A stretch of 64,000 nt of DNA from Scolanthus callimorphus (GCA_033964015.1 CM066919.1:992001-1056000); one strand, 5' to 3'; positions 11,621-24,059 are shown, numbered from the stretch's first letter. Made by a program: numbers and translations. The notes: a model not told the origin generated them from the sequence alone.

Positions 11621-12919
11621 TGGGCAATTCCAGAAAATAAAGGTACCCCCCCCCCCCCCACGGGCGGCATTTGGAAATTCCGAAGGGATGGGGGGTTTAA
11701 GAGCTTGGAATTCTGATTGCAAGGGGGGGTTTTCGAAGCTGGATTTCTTGTCACAAGGGGGGGTCTGAAGATGCCCAACTTCTGAAGGAGTTTGCGTGTT
11801 TTTCAGTCTGCTAAAATAGCGTTTTTCAGAAAGAAAATAACGTCATTTCACGTGCGGAAAAACAGTCTTCGCCGCCATTCGATAGATAGAGAATGCTTGC
11901 CAGTTCGTACTTGTCCCTTCTAAGACAGAATCTCCATAATTTTCTACTGATTTCGACTGTTTGTACAATCACACATTGAAATTAATATAAAGGATGTTGG
12001 CGATGCGGGATAAGTTGAGCTTGCATGGACGCGCGACTTTCACCAAAACCCGCCGCAACTTTCCCTAACATATCTAATGAGAAATCCCGGATCAACACGG
12101 TATAGTTTAATAAACGTTTCTCAAAAATGGTACATGTAATATGCATGTTGAATAATGTTTTTCTTTTACTCCTTTTTAGAGTTTCTATATGGGTTTTTCC
12201 TAAGCCTTAAATATTCGAAGATCCGCAAAGAGTAACAACTAGGCTTTCCAAGCTTGGTCTAGCTCATTCTAATGTGTTTTCCTATTGGTTATATTTGGAA
12301 AAATTGTTTTAGAAAGCGATTTGAAAATGTGTGTTGCAAGTAAATAGCTTCCACACTTCATTTGAAATATCTATTCCTCCATTTCACGCTCGAATGGCGA
12401 AGTCTCAAGTTTTTCCGTGATAATATCATCCGATTCTTTGCCCCTACAATTCAAATCTTACAAAATAGCCAGTTAGCTACTAGTTAAACACGCTAAAAAT
12501 GTAGAGTTTATATTCAGTGGATGTTGTGAATGCAGGTGGTTTTTTTTTCTTCAAAATCAAACTTTTATGCTCCTCTGTATTAATATTCTGAAACAAGATT
12601 ATGCGCTTTTTGTGTTTTCTTTACTTTGCAAATTTAATAAATTCCCGCAACAACCCCCGCAACTTTTGCCTTTTTCTCCGCAACGTTTCCCTCTCGCAAA
12701 TTTTTACTTTTTCTCGCAATAATAAACAAGGTGGTGATTATTTGGATTCCGGAGGGGAGGGGGGGTAAAAGTTGAAATTTCTGAAGGGGAGGGGGGTTTA
12801 ACCTACCCGGAATTCTATATGCACGGGGGGTCAACCATTTTGGAAATTCTGGATGCATGGGGGGGTCAAAAACTAGTGCCGCCCGTGGGGGGGGTACCTT
12901 TATTTTCTGGAATTGCCCA
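11621..12919. mobile_element. 1.3-kb non-autonomous DNA transposon with long TIRs
   Basis: The left end starts TGGGCAATTCCAGAAAATAA, followed by AGGTACC, a C run and ACGGGCGGCA. The right end is its reverse complement (GTGCCGCCCGTGG, G run, GGTACCTTTATTTTCTGG, ending AATTGCCCA). Subterminal G-rich and C-rich blocks with GAATTC-like boxes are repeated at both sides. About 1.3 kb with no transposase frame. A solitary related end sits at 13210-13300. Confidence 0.75.
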
Positions 12920-13115
12920 ATATTACTATAATGTTGATCATAGGGTTCTGATGATGTGATTATTATATGATGTCATATCAAGTTTTTTTTGTCTAGCAAT
13001 GACCCAAAGTTATAGATATAATCAGAATTTTATATTTGAAGCTCCTGATTATTCTATAGCCCCTGGTGGCTGAGTGAGTGAAATTGCAAACACTCATGAC
13101 AACTTGTTTATGGCA

Positions 13116-13212
13116 TAGAGCAGATTTCAGATGACTGTCGTCACTCCTATAGATTTTATTCAGAATTGGTGTAATCACTTTGCGATTGGTTTCACTACAG
13201 TCATGTGAAATG
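13116..13212. repeat. MITE family B fragment
   Basis: Starts TAGAGCAGATTTCAGATGACTGTCG and shares CACTCCTATAG and CACTTTGCGATTGGTTTCAC with the copy at 56371-56512. The right end degrades into a C-rich repeat that resembles the termini of the 11621-12919 element. Confidence 0.65.
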
Positions 13213-13444
13213 TGTGGTTCCAGAAAATATTCCCCCCCCCCCCCCCACAGAAGGGTGTTGAAACGTGATCCCACCCCATGCCCCACCCCTCTGGAATTTT
13301 CAAAGAGGAATACAGTATTTGTATGGAAAAAATCAGGTAGATTGACCTTAGAGCTGTATCATGACTCAGAATTCGTAGAACTTTTTCAGTTAAATGCTAT
13401 AAATTGCAGTAGCTGGAATGAATTTTTTTCACTTGACCTGACAA

Positions 13445-13723
13445 TGGCCGTTTTCACACTAGAGACAGACAAATTGACTGGATGGACAAATCGTCTCAAG
13501 ACGAACAAATCGTCTGATGTGAAAATGGGACAAACAAATTTTCAGATGAACAAATTTGTTTGTCTGTTTGGCTGTCTAGGAAGACTAGACGATTTGTTCA
13601 TCTGCATGAACAAATCGTTCATGTAGTCCGACCTAAATTCACTAGACGTACAAAAGACAAACAAATCGTCAGATGATTTGTCTGTCCAGACAATTTGTTC
13701 GTCTTCTAGTATGAAAAGGGCCA
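13445..13723. repeat. MITE family A, copy 2
   Basis: Same termini and internal AGACGAACAAATCGTCT-type palindromes as the element at 168-462, with more substitutions and the right end read as CTAGTATGAAAAGGGCC. The frames predicted here on both strands come from the internal palindromes. Confidence 0.75.
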
Positions 13724-14199
13724 ATGCCCGATCAAACCTCATAATTAAACAAGGGAATCTTTTCTGGCACTCTTGTGACCTCTGCTTTTAAAACCAATTA
13801 TCTCAGCATCTGCAATAAAAAGTATTAAGCAAGCCTGAGTATATTAACATTTCTTGACCAAAAGTATTCCAAGTCCTATTGTGTTTTTGTGGTTTCAGTA
13901 ATCAGTGTATATCTCACAGAGTGTTGCTTGAGTGCTATCATCCCATTTATCAGTTCATCAAAGATGTTGATTAGACATATTAGTTCGCATGTGATTTCAT
14001 TTCCAGCCCAACATTATAGCTTACATGGAACTATCTTATTGTGTATCCTAATGACAAGAGTAACAGCTCTCTCGAAATCACAGGATATAAATATCACGTA
14101 CTGTCTGAAGTAGTGTCTGTACTGCAGAAAGGCATCTTTTCTCCTGATAGTTAAGTGCTGTGGCTCAGCGTTTTTCTCTTAGCAACAAAGTTCCATAAA

Positions 14200-14490
14200 A
14201 CTAGGGCAGTGTCTGCATAAACAAAACAGAATCCTATATTGTACTTCAGTGTAGTGTAAGAAAGGAAAAGATTCGCAATCTTATCTAAGATTTAATAGCT
14301 TTTGCTATCAAATTTCTAAGTTTGAAAAAAAAACCCAGCCAGGTAAGAAATCAAAAACGGCAATTTGCAATCCATTTCCATCCACTCGTTAACAAACTAA
14401 AACTTTGTGCTAGTCCTAAACGGACCTATTTCTTAGGAATTATAACTAAATTAACTCTAAAATCGTGACATTTCAAGGCCCACTTTGCTC
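14200..14490. repeat. Diverged copy of the 17319-17666 MITE
   Basis: Blocks such as CAGAATCCTAT, AATAGCTTTTGCTATCAAA, TTCTAAGTTTGAAA and ATCCATTTCCATCC occur in the same order and spacing as in the better copy at 17319-17666. The termini are decayed. Confidence 0.6.
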
Positions 14491-14690
14491 TGTTTTCATT
14501 GGAAAGTGCAGACCCACCATATATAGTCAATTAGCCAAAACACACTAGTGGTCTATTGTCAATGCTGCGTTCTGATTGGTTGAGCTACTAGTAGGCTATA
14601 AGCCAGTAGCTATGGCTATAAGCCATTCAGGCTCGAGGTATAATTGTTAAATACAAGGTCTCTGGTGCCAATGGGTGGAATAATGAAAGT

Positions 14691-14882
14691 TAGAGCAGAT
14701 TTCGTATGACTGTGAAAAGTACCGTGACAAAGTTGTTCCGCGTCGCGACCGTGACTGTACCGCGACTACGCGATTTCGTTGGCGATTTGATCCCATCTAC
14801 AGCAGGCCAGGTTCCGTACCGCCATCGCGACAGTACCGCGCCGTACCGCGGCACTTTTCACAGTCATACGAAATCTGCTCTA
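14691..14882. repeat. MITE with family B-like ends and a GC-rich interior
   Basis: TAGAGCAGATTTCGTATGACT at the left and AGTCATACGAAATCTGCTCTA at the right are perfect inverted repeats with TA at both borders. The interior extends the inverted repeat (GTGAAAAGTACCG against CGGCACTTTTCAC) and is rich in CGCGAC motifs. A decayed relative is at 35638-35773. Confidence 0.8.
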
Positions 14883-15063
14883 TTAAAATATTCTACATTA
14901 ACTAGGTGATAGACAGTTTGATAGTCCATCCATAGTGTTTATCAGGTGTGGGCTTAGTTATATTGGAAAGTCTCCCACCCCACCCCCACTTTTTTGGGAG
15001 ATTTTCCCATTTATTTACTGTATTTGCTGAGGAAATTTCTCAAACTCATTAATGATTTGTCCA

Positions 15064-15382
15064 GGGCCATTCCATTTTTTAGCCGCACCCCCCCTACGGA
15101 AGAAGTTTTCCTAGGGGGTATAGCAAAATGGCCATTTCCGAGGGGTCAAACCGAGAAAGGCTCTTCCGTGGGTTTTTCCGAGGGGGTACAATAAGAAAAA
15201 GCCTCTTCCGTGGGTTTTTCCGAGGGGGTGCAATAAAAAATAGCCTCTTCCGTGGGTTTTTTCGAGGGGGTGCAATCCAAAAAGGGCTCTTTCTTCCGAG
15301 GGGGTTACTAAAGAAAATGGGCTCTTCCGTAAGGGGGGGGGGGGGGGGGGATGGGGGTTCGGCTTAAAAATGGAATGGCCCC
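15064..15382. repeat. MITE with internal tandem repeats (TIR GGGCCATTCCATTTTT)
   Basis: The ends GGGCCATTCCATTTTTTAG and TAAAAATGGAATGGCCC are inverted. Between them a unit of about 50 bp containing CTCTTCCGTGGGTTTTTCCG and GAGGGGGT is repeated about four times, followed by an 18-G run. Repeat-encoded frames appear on both strands; none is a gene. Confidence 0.75.
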
Positions 15383-15504
15383 CAGTTTGAACAAAGAAAA
15401 TCACAACCGTGGAGGAGGTAGGAAAACGCAGTCTTAATTTGCATAGAATTTTGAGATTTTATTCCTTCTTTCTCTCCGCATTAAATCATTCGTTTGAGAA
15501 GTAA

Positions 15505-15643
15505 TATCAAACACTCGATAGAGTTTTTCATCAGGATTTCAAACACCTCGAAGTCGGTTAAAAAACTCGGCTTTGCCTCGATTTTTAAACCCACTTCTTA
15601 GTGTTTGGAAATCCTGATGAAACACGCTCTCTAGTGTTTGATC
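15505..15643. repeat. Short inverted-repeat element (ATCAAACACT ends)
   Basis: ATCAAACACTCGATAGAG and CATCAGGATTTCAAACAC on the left match the reverse complements TGTTTGGAAATCCTGATG and CTCTAGTGTTTGAT on the right. The centre is AT-rich. Confidence 0.7.
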
Positions 15644-15908
15644 TATTACATGGAGAGCACTACGTATTTTGTGCATTTTGTAAATGTTTTGGATTTCACT
15701 TCTACGTATTGCATCTTGTTTATTAGGATTAACAATGAGGCGAAAATATTTTGTGCATCAGATGGGAACGCTTTGAAAGCACAATTAATTAATCGGTGCA
15801 GAGTTCGAGGAATATGAAAACCGCAGAAAACCAACAAAATTTTACTTATGATACTGTACTTTTTAAAGAATAAACTACAGAAAGAAATGATAGGTTATGT
15901 ATGTATAT

Positions 15909-16049
15909 CAGAGCTGGGAATTACTACCGTTGATCGGACATACACCTATTTTCAGACATGTCCGGCCAACTTTCCAGTATAGACAACCAAGAAAAACGTT
16001 TTAATGGACAAATGTCCGATCAAGTAAGAAAAATTATTTCCAGCTCTGG
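15909..16049. repeat. Short MITE with CAGAGCTGGGAATTA ends
   Basis: CAGAGCTGGGAATTA is paired with AATTATTTCCAGCTCTG. GATCGGACAT and ATGTCCGATC form a second inverted pair just inside. Confidence 0.7.
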
Positions 16050-16119
16050 ATGTAGATCTGTGATAGTAGATTTTATCTTATCGACTTATCATGTGTGATT
16101 GTGATTCATTCAATACTTA

Positions 16120-16437
16120 AGCAATAAAAGTACTTTTCGCGTGCTCTCTGCTTTCTTACAAACACGAGGGGGATGTTGGGAGAACTGATCAAAACTTGAA
16201 AGACACGAGCCGAAGGCGAGTGTCTTTCAAGTTTTATCAGTTCGACCAACATTCCCCGAGTGTTTGTAAGAAACCAGAGAGCACGCGAAAAGTACTTTTA
16301 TTGCTTTTAGAAAATAACATACACACGCGCGACAGCGTTGCGTGACAATCGTGTTTCTCAAGTCTCTTACAAACACGCTTTTTAACCAATCAGAATGCGC
16401 ACATTCACAATACAACATAGGTGTTATTTTCTAAAAC
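16120..16437. repeat. Hairpin palindrome inside a larger inverted-repeat element
   Basis: Positions 16120-16304 form a near-perfect palindrome: GCAATAAAAGTACTTTTCGC at the left and its complement at the right, with internal ACTTGAAAGACACGAGCC and GAGTGTCTTTCAAGTT. A further pair, TTTTAGAAAATAACA at 16305 and TGTTATTTTCTAAAA near 16420, extends the structure to the right. Confidence 0.75.
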
Positions 16438-16449
16438 TCCTTACAGGAA

Positions 16450-17318
16450 TGGAGCATTTTTTGGACAAAAAAGTCGAGCTTAATCATCTTCTCGAAGACC
16501 CCAGAAATCTGATCAGATTACCTGCCCCCAGCCGAAACCTTTATGAGCTTCTCTTCAAAATGAAAAAGTTAAAATCAAAAAACTGAGTAGCCATTTCAGC
16601 TGCTCTTAACTTCCCCGCTTTATTGCAACATTGTAAAACTCGAATGAATGCCGACAATGAAATTATTATCATTTTTTTAATAACAAAAAGGACTTAAAAA
16701 TGGGTTTGAGTATTCCGCCTTGGTAAATATTGTTATTAGGATTGTGTCGTATTATCAGCATTATAGGATCACAGCTAATAATAATTAACAATTAGTGTCT
16801 CGATGACTATTCGTCGATATTTACGGAGCCTGAGGCGACTCATTGTTTTAGTAGAATTTTAAGATTCTCGACAACAAGCTCGCGTTAAGGTGTATTTTTT
16901 AGTTTTTCGTAATAAAGTGTGCGCGCAATCCCCAATGCTTTCAATGTTGTATTCACGTATAGGTAGAGTATTCACCTATAGGCGAATAGCAAAATATGAC
17001 AACGTCTCGACCAATCAGCGCACGGAGTCGCTTGAGTAATTATACTAATGTCAGTTAGTGAGGTAACGTCTTAGGATGTGGGATCCGGTACTTTTGTTTT
17101 CCAGAAACCCTCTAGAAATGCTAGCGTTTTCCTCTGTTATACACCTGTTTCAATTAACGTTTCTCGTGAATCCATGTATCACGAACTATGCTTCATAGAT
17201 GCCAATGATAAATTTGCCCGAAAACGCAGCAGCCCATACCCAATTATGAGTATAGTTTGGTTTGTCAAATTAGAATAAAAAACGACTTCATTATGATGCA
17301 GGGTTCATGATACATGGT
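16450..17318. other. No recognisable gene
   Basis: Short frames only. A small inverted motif, CACGTATAGGTAGAG with CACCTATAGGCG, is visible near 16955 but no element boundaries were found. Confidence 0.4.
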
Positions 17319-17666
17319 TTAAAGGGGGCACTGTCACGGTTGTTTCAACAAAATGTTGTAGAATAAGACCAGTGTTCTACATAAACAACTCAGAATCCTA
17401 TTTTTTGTTTCAACTAAGCTTTAGAGAGAAAAAGGAACTTAAATTTGCATTTATAGGCTTTCTTACGAAAGCTTTAATAGCTCTCGCTATCAAAATTTCC
17501 AAGTTTGAAACTTGTTCAGCCTGGTCGGAAATCAAAAATGCCAATTCACAATCCAATTCCATCCGCTCGATAACACACGAAAATACTCCAAATTTGTATT
17601 GATCTAGCAGCTGAATGACCCCAAATTTCGACCAAATTCATGACAGACCATGACAGTGCCCCTTTA
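17319..17666. repeat. MITE with TTTAAAGGGGGCACTGTCA ends
   Basis: The left end TTTAAAGGGGGCACTGTCA matches the right end TGACAGTGCCCCTTTAA in inverted orientation. A decayed copy is at 14200-14490. Non-coding despite a 76-codon frame. Confidence 0.75.
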
Positions 17667-17719
17667 ACGGAACAACGTACATCGAAATACGTTAGGTGTA
17701 AAAGGCTGTATGGATAAAG

Positions 17720-18230
17720 GAAGTGTTGAGCGTCTTAACATGTTCACGTTTGGCACCATCACAGCCAAGGGAAAAGCTGAATTTCCCAAGCTGAATTTGG
17801 AAAGCCATGTGAATTCCGAACACTTCCCATTATTCTACCATGGGAAATTCAGCTTTTCCCATGGATGGGTTTGTACAGGAATTCTCTGTGCGCTTATCAT
17901 GTTAGCGGACTCCCTGAACATGTTGAGCCGTGTTTGGTCTGGTCCAAACAATCAACTCAACACGGCTCAACATTTCGTTTGTTATCGTTTTGAACGTCAT
18001 GCTTGTTTCAAGTTTTGTTTGTTTGGCATCCTCACTCAACGTGGTACTCAACTCGACACTTTTTCATCCTCTCGCGCCAGGGTCATCCCCCCCCCCCCAC
18101 CTCTCCCCTCGGGGGTGATGAGGGGAAGACCCTGGCGTGCGCGGATGACCTTTTTTGTCAAATTTTCAAGACATGTTGGGTCGTCCAACACGGCTCCCAG
18201 CATGTTCAACATTTATCGTTAGTGCGTCCC
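17720..18230. repeat. Cluster of nested hairpins
   Basis: Three inverted repeats stand close together: GGGAAAAGCTGAATTTCCC with its complement (about 17769 and 17842), TGTTGAGCCGTGTTTGG with CAACACGGCTCAACA (about 17927-17972), and CGCCAGGGTC with GACCCTGGCG around a C run (about 18074-18140). The 170-codon frame across this region is made of these repeats and is not supported as a gene. Confidence 0.55.
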
Positions 18231-20787
18231 TCAAAATCTACTTGGGTTTGGGACCACTCTTGAGTTTGAGTCAACATTCACTCGTTATTATTCATGTTCT
18301 AGAGTTCTGTTCATGCAACAGAATCGCGGAGAAGGCCTAATTCTAAGAAGTCCGACTGTATTGTCTTTTTTAACATTTAAATTAACTTAAATATTTCACT
18401 ATGCGATCCGAAGCTATATTTATTTTAGCTTCGAAAATAAACAATAGCATAACAAGTGTCGACTTTCGATGCTGAGAAGGATTCGCAACATATGCTATCA
18501 TTTGAGAGACCGCGCGGCGGTTTGACCCATATACAATAACTATAATACGCACCCGCATTAGAATCCACATTTGATCCAATGAAAATGTCACTCAAAGTCT
18601 ACTATATTTCTTTGATAACATGTCACGGATTGTCAAACTCTTTCCTATACGAAGTATTTTGCATTTCAGTTTTCCCCTTTCACAGCAGAGTATGCTAATT
18701 TATTGAGTTTTCGCTCCATGTTTTTGTAATCTTTACTGCATCAGCGCATTTCTATTGTGAGCCGCCTGTAACAGGTGCGGTCCGAGGATTCCAGCTAATC
18801 AAATATCACCCCGGAATTCTTCAATGTTTTTAATTATATTTTTCTTTTTCTCATAATCATCGCGTGCGGCAAAGAGTATTTTGTTTGTAATGCATTTGAG
18901 ATAAAGCTTCTCTATTTTGCTTTTCGTTTTCCCTCTATTTTTCCTCATATTTCTTTATCTTAAACCAAGGCGTCGAGTTTTGTGGATAAGGGTTCGAGCT
19001 AATCATAGCAAGCTACCGTCATGCTTCACGCAGGCCTGCTGCGTGCCTCCTTTACCCTTGATATTTGATTCCGAATTCATACACTATTAATATAAAAACA
19101 AAGTCCTCCATCTTGGCGTATTTGGTAGCGCAGTCGCACATTGTACCGCTAGTCTGTACACCAAGAATTATTTCATATACACCGATATAGCCGCGCTGTA
19201 TTGTACAATAACATTACCTTTTTAATTCAGGTAAGAGTCATGTGATACAGTTTTTGTACATAGTGTACAATACTCTGTAGAAAAGAATTGTATGTACTTT
19301 TAGCAAGGTTTAACACATACCACTAAACTACAAGATCATTGGGTAATACAATAGTGTTTTCTCGTGCGCTCAGGTGAGATAGCTCGTCAACCTTGTTCTA
19401 ACAGGGTGAAATGTTCAAGTTAGTTCCACCTGCCGCACCAAGCAGCCTCTCTAGCTTCTTTTCTCATGTATCGATATTAAAGATGGTAAAATGGCTATAA
19501 GGAGCAGGTAACAGTGCAAAACTAAAGCTCGGTGAAATATTATAACAATCTTAGGTTAACGTTGTTGTGCACACGAAACGGTACAGGGAGACAGTTGTCG
19601 GTATATATATTCTTTTCTTTTTGAATAACGTGTGCGGTTAAGTAAGCCTGGGAGTTAATTGGCTTGTGTCTTCGTGCAATTTTACGTGAAATTTAAAATA
19701 TTTGAAAACATTTTGATGGTACTTTCAGCGGGTATTTTATAAAACTATCTTTACAAGCCTTGACTCGGGAATACTCTGCCAGACGCGCTTGTTTTTCCGA
19801 TAACTGACGGGTGTAATACGACATATCCTGTTTGTTGGTTACTGCAATAGGATAGAGACTTTTAGCTCGTTAATATTTAATCGCACAAATTTATTCCACC
19901 ATTCGAGCATGGCTTATCACCTTGAGTGAAAGCTGTTTGAGGTATTTCCATCAACATGGAAACATTCCAGTGGCAAATAAAGCGGTTTTCTTTTGGTAAA
20001 ACAACAAAAACTCCTGTATTTTGAGTACTTTCTCTACGTGATTCCCCGACTGTGGTATGTGTCTTCATTATTCTGTCGGCATAGCGCTTTAAGTGTTACA
20101 GCTTTTGTAACTTCAGAGAGCGAAAGTAACATCGCTAACACCTAGAGTAATGCATAAGTAATGTGTAAAGACGCATTCCATTCATGGTCAGCGCCTTGCG
20201 GTGGTTTCATTTGAATTAAAAGGATTTGTCACCTCGCCAGTACGAATATGTCCATTTTCGAAAAAACGGTAGGTACTTCATATATGATTCATAATAGTGT
20301 ACTCCGTATAAATCTCTCTCAAAAAGAACGAGGATATGAGAAGCACAGTAGGATGAAGCAGATATGAAGTATATAGCGGAAAAACGCGTCGGCGCTAGCC
20401 CGTTACGAAAGTTTCCCTTTGCTTTCCCCCCCGACATTCCAAAAAGCTCTGTTTTTGGTGCGTTATAACGTAGATAAGATGTCAAGCCGATAAAAAAATG
20501 TATCGTTTTCGAAAGCTTCCGGCGTAATATAGATGTTGTCTGGAGATTTCTGCCGCCCTTTTCCCAGATAAAAAAATCGAAATTTTTCCTTTTTGTCGAC
20601 GCGTCTTTCGTAAAACCTCCGTTTTTGCTTTTTTCTGTGGATTGGAGGCCAAATTAGGCAAACACTAACTTTCCGTTTACGAAAACCTCGGACCAAGTCA
20701 CATAATGTAATGTGTGCAGCTGTTCTCTGTTTCATGCTTTGTGACCTGCGAACTAGACAACTTCCCGCTTGACATACGCCGACTCTA
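18231..20787. other. No recognisable gene
   Basis: Two and a half kb without a supportable exon or a paired terminal repeat. The minus-strand frames at 20216-20485 and 20463-20792 overlap each other and encode no family I recognise. Confidence 0.35.
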
Positions 20788-20871
20788 ATCATGAGCCTTT
20801 CCTAATGCAAATTTGGAAACTCTATTGCCTAAGTTCATTTGCCTGAGTTCATTTACATCAGGAACGGCTCA
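20788..20871. repeat. Small hairpin (ATCATGAGCC...GGCTCATGAT)
   Basis: ATCATGAGCCTTTCCTAATG is paired with CATCAGGAACGGCTCATGAT around an AT-rich loop with a direct repeat of CTAAGTTCATTTGC-like sequence. Confidence 0.6.
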
Positions 20872-20937
20872 TGATAGACCTGCGTACGTCATAGGTCATA
20901 GGAGCTTATGATCCATATAAAAACACACACAAAAAAG

Positions 20938-21125
20938 TGCAGTCAGCCGCCATTTTATCAGCCTAGCAACACACCGAATCCAAGAAAGCATCCCTTTCGA
21001 TCGGCTGATTTAGGGAAAATGTAGTGCGATATTTTTGATTGAATTTCGTAACTGAAGAATATAACTCTGTAGATGTTTATTTCTAAATTTCTCCACGTAA
21101 TTCGTCTTCTAGTATCGGGTGAGAA
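20938..21125 (+). promoter_or_regulatory. Conserved calcium-sensor upstream block, copy without an adjacent gene
   Basis: Starts GTCAGCCGCCATTTTATCAG and ends in ACGTAATTCGTCTTCTAGTATCG. It aligns by eye with the block upstream of the intact calcium-sensor gene at 39248, and more distantly with the blocks at 23105 and 30137. The GCCGCCATTTT core is the reverse complement of a YY1-type motif (AAAATGGCGGC), typical of promoters or start sites. No sensor coding exon follows before the next block at 23105, so this may be an orphan promoter or first exon. Confidence 0.55.
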
Positions 21126-21150
21126 CAATAACAAGACTGATAAGGGTCCT

Positions 21151-21362
21151 TTAAAGAGAGGCTGTCACGCAACTGCGCATCTCAAAACAAAGAAGGCTGA
21201 AAACCACGAAAACAATCCGTTTTAATCTCGCTTTTCCTCGATCCATCCGACCAAATGCTTACGTTTTACATATTCTTTAATAGTTTTCTGATAGGAAGGT
21301 CTAAATAGTTTTGCTCAGTGATCGTTCCTGGAGCATGCGCGTATCGTGACAGCCTCCCTTTA
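21151..21362. repeat. MITE with TTTAAAGRGAGGCTGTCACG ends
   Basis: TTAAAGAGAGGCTGTCACG on the left is matched by CGTGACAGCCTCCCTTTAA on the right. About 212 bp, inserted just downstream of the orphan upstream block. Confidence 0.8.
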
Positions 21363-22074
21363 AGTCCGCTAATGGTGAAATCGGCAGAGCGGAAATGACC
21401 TGCTTAGACCACTAAATTTCAAATAATAAGGTCAGGTTAGCTCAGAGAAGCTTGATTTTTTGCATACAGACTCCTTGTCTGATTAAAAACAAAATATCAA
21501 AAATGACGTTTTTCTAATGGATCCGTCTTTGAGATATAAGGCTTTAAACATTGGTTTCTGTGCCATTTTATGGGAGAATTAGTACTTTGATCACGAATTA
21601 TGCAAACTTTGCTCAATCATATCTAAAATTCATATTCTTCAATTTTCTTAAAAATTTGGAATTAAGCTTTTAGCCATAGAAACTCTTTGTATACGGAATC
21701 TTGAGCTTATATATTGAAATATGGCAAAGTTAGACATTTCATTTTTGGTCTTTCTGCCCTGTCGGTGAAATCATGTATCTTGTAGACCTTTTATGTCGTT
21801 GGCTAGACTTTCAGCCACGTCTATCAGCAGGATACATCGAAATAAACGCAAATAGCCAAGGTTGCAAGGAGATTTACTCTGTTCTTTGCAAACATTGATT
21901 TAAACACAGATTATACCATGGACGCACCTATCTTGATTGCACAACCAAACAGTTTTCCCCTAAAGTCTCAGAAACACAAGAGTTTCGTGCGTAAGAGAGC
22001 CTTACTCATCTCTTATGTTAGTGGCAGTCGCAAGCTGATACGCGTACGTTTTTCACGGCACAAGAGTTTTTGGT
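21363..22074. other. No recognisable gene
   Basis: AT-rich sequence before the segmental duplication begins. No exon or element is supported. Confidence 0.4.
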
Positions 22075-22400
22075 TTTGGTAACGCAAGCTGATACGTGTT
22101 CGTTTTTTCACTGCACTTGCACTACATGTGGCACCCCATCCACCTAGACATCTGTCGGCACATCCACCTTGCGAGCTTGCTGCACCCTCTCGGAGGAGAG
22201 TCACGCACCCCTAATCCACAAGGTGAGCGATCCATGTGTTCTTATCCTGGTGTTGCGTGACGTTCACGCTCCTGGCGTGGCGCAGAATTGCGTGATTGCA
22301 TGGACTCGAATTACTGGCTGGAACTTTCGGAGGATGAACACGTGGCCCGTTAGTTCCGCTGAGTAGTTCCCCGTTCGATACGCCACTATCGCATGCATTA

Positions 22401-22669
22401 CAGCTGTTTCAAGTAACACGCGACTTCGCCATTGCCGCCAGAGTTTGGCAGTTGGGTTTTCTGTGCTGTCCATCAATGCAATCCGTGTCCGTGTGAGCCA
22501 ATCATACCCTTACTCAGTGCATTCGATTGGCTTCCCTTCGAGATATGTCGCGACAGAAACCAATTCTGATTGACTCGCATGGTTTGATTGACTACACAGG
22601 AAAAACCAATTGCCAAAAGCTCTCGAAATGTTTTGAACGCGCTGGGTCGCGTGTTACCTGAAACAGCTG
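22401..22669. repeat. TA-flanked MITE (CAGCTGTTTCAAGTAACACG), absent from unit 2
   Basis: The ends CAGCTGTTTCAAGTAACACG and CGTGTTACCTGAAACAGCTG are inverted and each borders a TA (22399-22400 and 22670-22671). The paralogous site near 29437 reads GCATTAATGTAAATAT with no insert, so boundaries and target are supported by an empty site. Confidence 0.85.
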
Positions 22670-23104
22670 TAGTAAAGATATTTGTTTGAAATGTTCATGT
22701 ACAAGGAATTGTTCTGGAATTGTACGTTACACAAACAAGATTACAGGCCGTAAGCCGTCGCACGTTGTTTTTACACACCGTACCATTGTGCGCGCGCACG
22801 CGACTACTACATCTATCCATGTACAGCAGGGGCCGGACAAACAATGGGTAGTCGCAAAAAAGAACTCTGTACACCCTGTTGGGGGCCCCAGTCACAGCTA
22901 CCCGCCCTTGAATTCCAGAAGTTTGTGCTTACCCACCTTGAATTGTATTTTAAGGGCGTCCACCCTGCAATTCCGAGCTGCATTTTGACCACCCACCCTG
23001 GATTTCCAGATATCCTCAACAGGGAAGGTTTTGATTTTTTTGCGATTGCCCAAAGTTATAAGAACTTATGTGAGCCTCGTGTACCCGTTTGTTTAAAGAG
23101 TCTC

Positions 23105-23300
23105 AATCAGCCGCCATTTTGTTGACCTAGTAAAATGCCGAGCCAGAGAAAGGATCGATTTCCATCGGCTGATCTAGGACATGCAGTGTGATCATTTTTA
23201 TCGATAAAATCCCGTCTTAAACTTTGTTTGGAGATTGTTATTTGATATTCTTTCCCGTCATTCGGTTTTTAATATGGAAAGTAAATAATACCAAATGAGT
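23105..23300 (+). promoter_or_regulatory. Conserved upstream block of calcium-sensor copy 1
   Basis: Begins TCAGCCGCCATTTTGTTGAC and is nearly identical to 30137-30330. It contains a self-complementary pair (ATCAGCCG and CGGCTGAT) and a GCCGCCATTTTG motif resembling a YY1 site. Its fixed position ahead of each sensor gene suggests a promoter plus 5'-UTR exon, but the exact start site and donor are not resolved. Confidence 0.55.
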
Positions 23301-23491
23301 GGCTGGTTAAAGCTTTTTAAGGTCCTTAATCATATTTATTGTACAGCATGATCATAATCATATTATTTTCTGTTCACTGTTTTACATCAAATGCACAATA
23401 AACGCATCTTATTGGTTTTCGTGGTGAATCTGTAGTTATTGACCAATGGCAAATGGTCATACTAATGCATAACCGAATAATTGCGCTTTTA

Positions 23492-24019
23492 AACACGGAG
23501 TTCCGGTATAAAATTAGCGCGCCCGCGGGCCTTTGATTGTCAGTTGTCACTCAGCTGTTGTAGTGTTAACACCTCTCTGTGGCGCGAAATTCAAAATTTA
23601 TATTCAAAACGCGAGTTTGTAAAGAAATAAATAGGAACTCTTTCCTTTTTAACAATTACGTTTTTAGTTGCGGCAGAATAATTTTTATTACAAGCGATTT
23701 GGCTCAGATAAAAGCTTTTCGTGCGGAGAGCAAGACTAATTAGTATTCATAAGGATCGAAATATTCTGAACCGCGAAATTCAAAATGTGAACTGAAAACG
23801 TTAGTAAACATCAAATAAACAATTATTCAGTATTCTACAAGAAATTACCTTGTCATTTATTCAAAAATAATTTTATTTAAACTTGTTGGGGCCCTATAAA
23901 AACACTTTTGCCGGAGACTGAAAATTCTCGACTTCATTCTGTTGAAATATGAATTTATAATTGCCGATTCAAGCGTGAAAGTGGGCGGTCTTATCCCTTT
24001 TATACCGGAACTCCGTGTT
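23492..24019. repeat. TA-flanked MITE (AACACGGAGTTCCGGTATAA), absent from unit 2
   Basis: AACACGGAGTTCCGGTATAA and TTATACCGGAACTCCGTGTT form the ends, each next to TA. The matching place in unit 2 (near 30540) reads GCGCTTTTATTACTGC without the insert. The element is about 528 bp and has no coding capacity. Confidence 0.85.
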
Positions 24020-24059
24020 TAATACTGCTCTGTAAGGTGTTCATTGCGATTAATATTCT

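Noticed and set aside
19100..19160. tRNA-like phrase (GGTAGCGCAGTCGC)
   Set aside because: No T-arm GTTCRA box at the right distance and no cloverleaf could be drawn by eye.
22013..22366. Frames conserved between 22.0-22.4 and 29.0-29.5 kb as a small gene family
   Set aside because: Conservation is explained by the segmental duplication. Frames differ between copies, and no protein family is recognisable.
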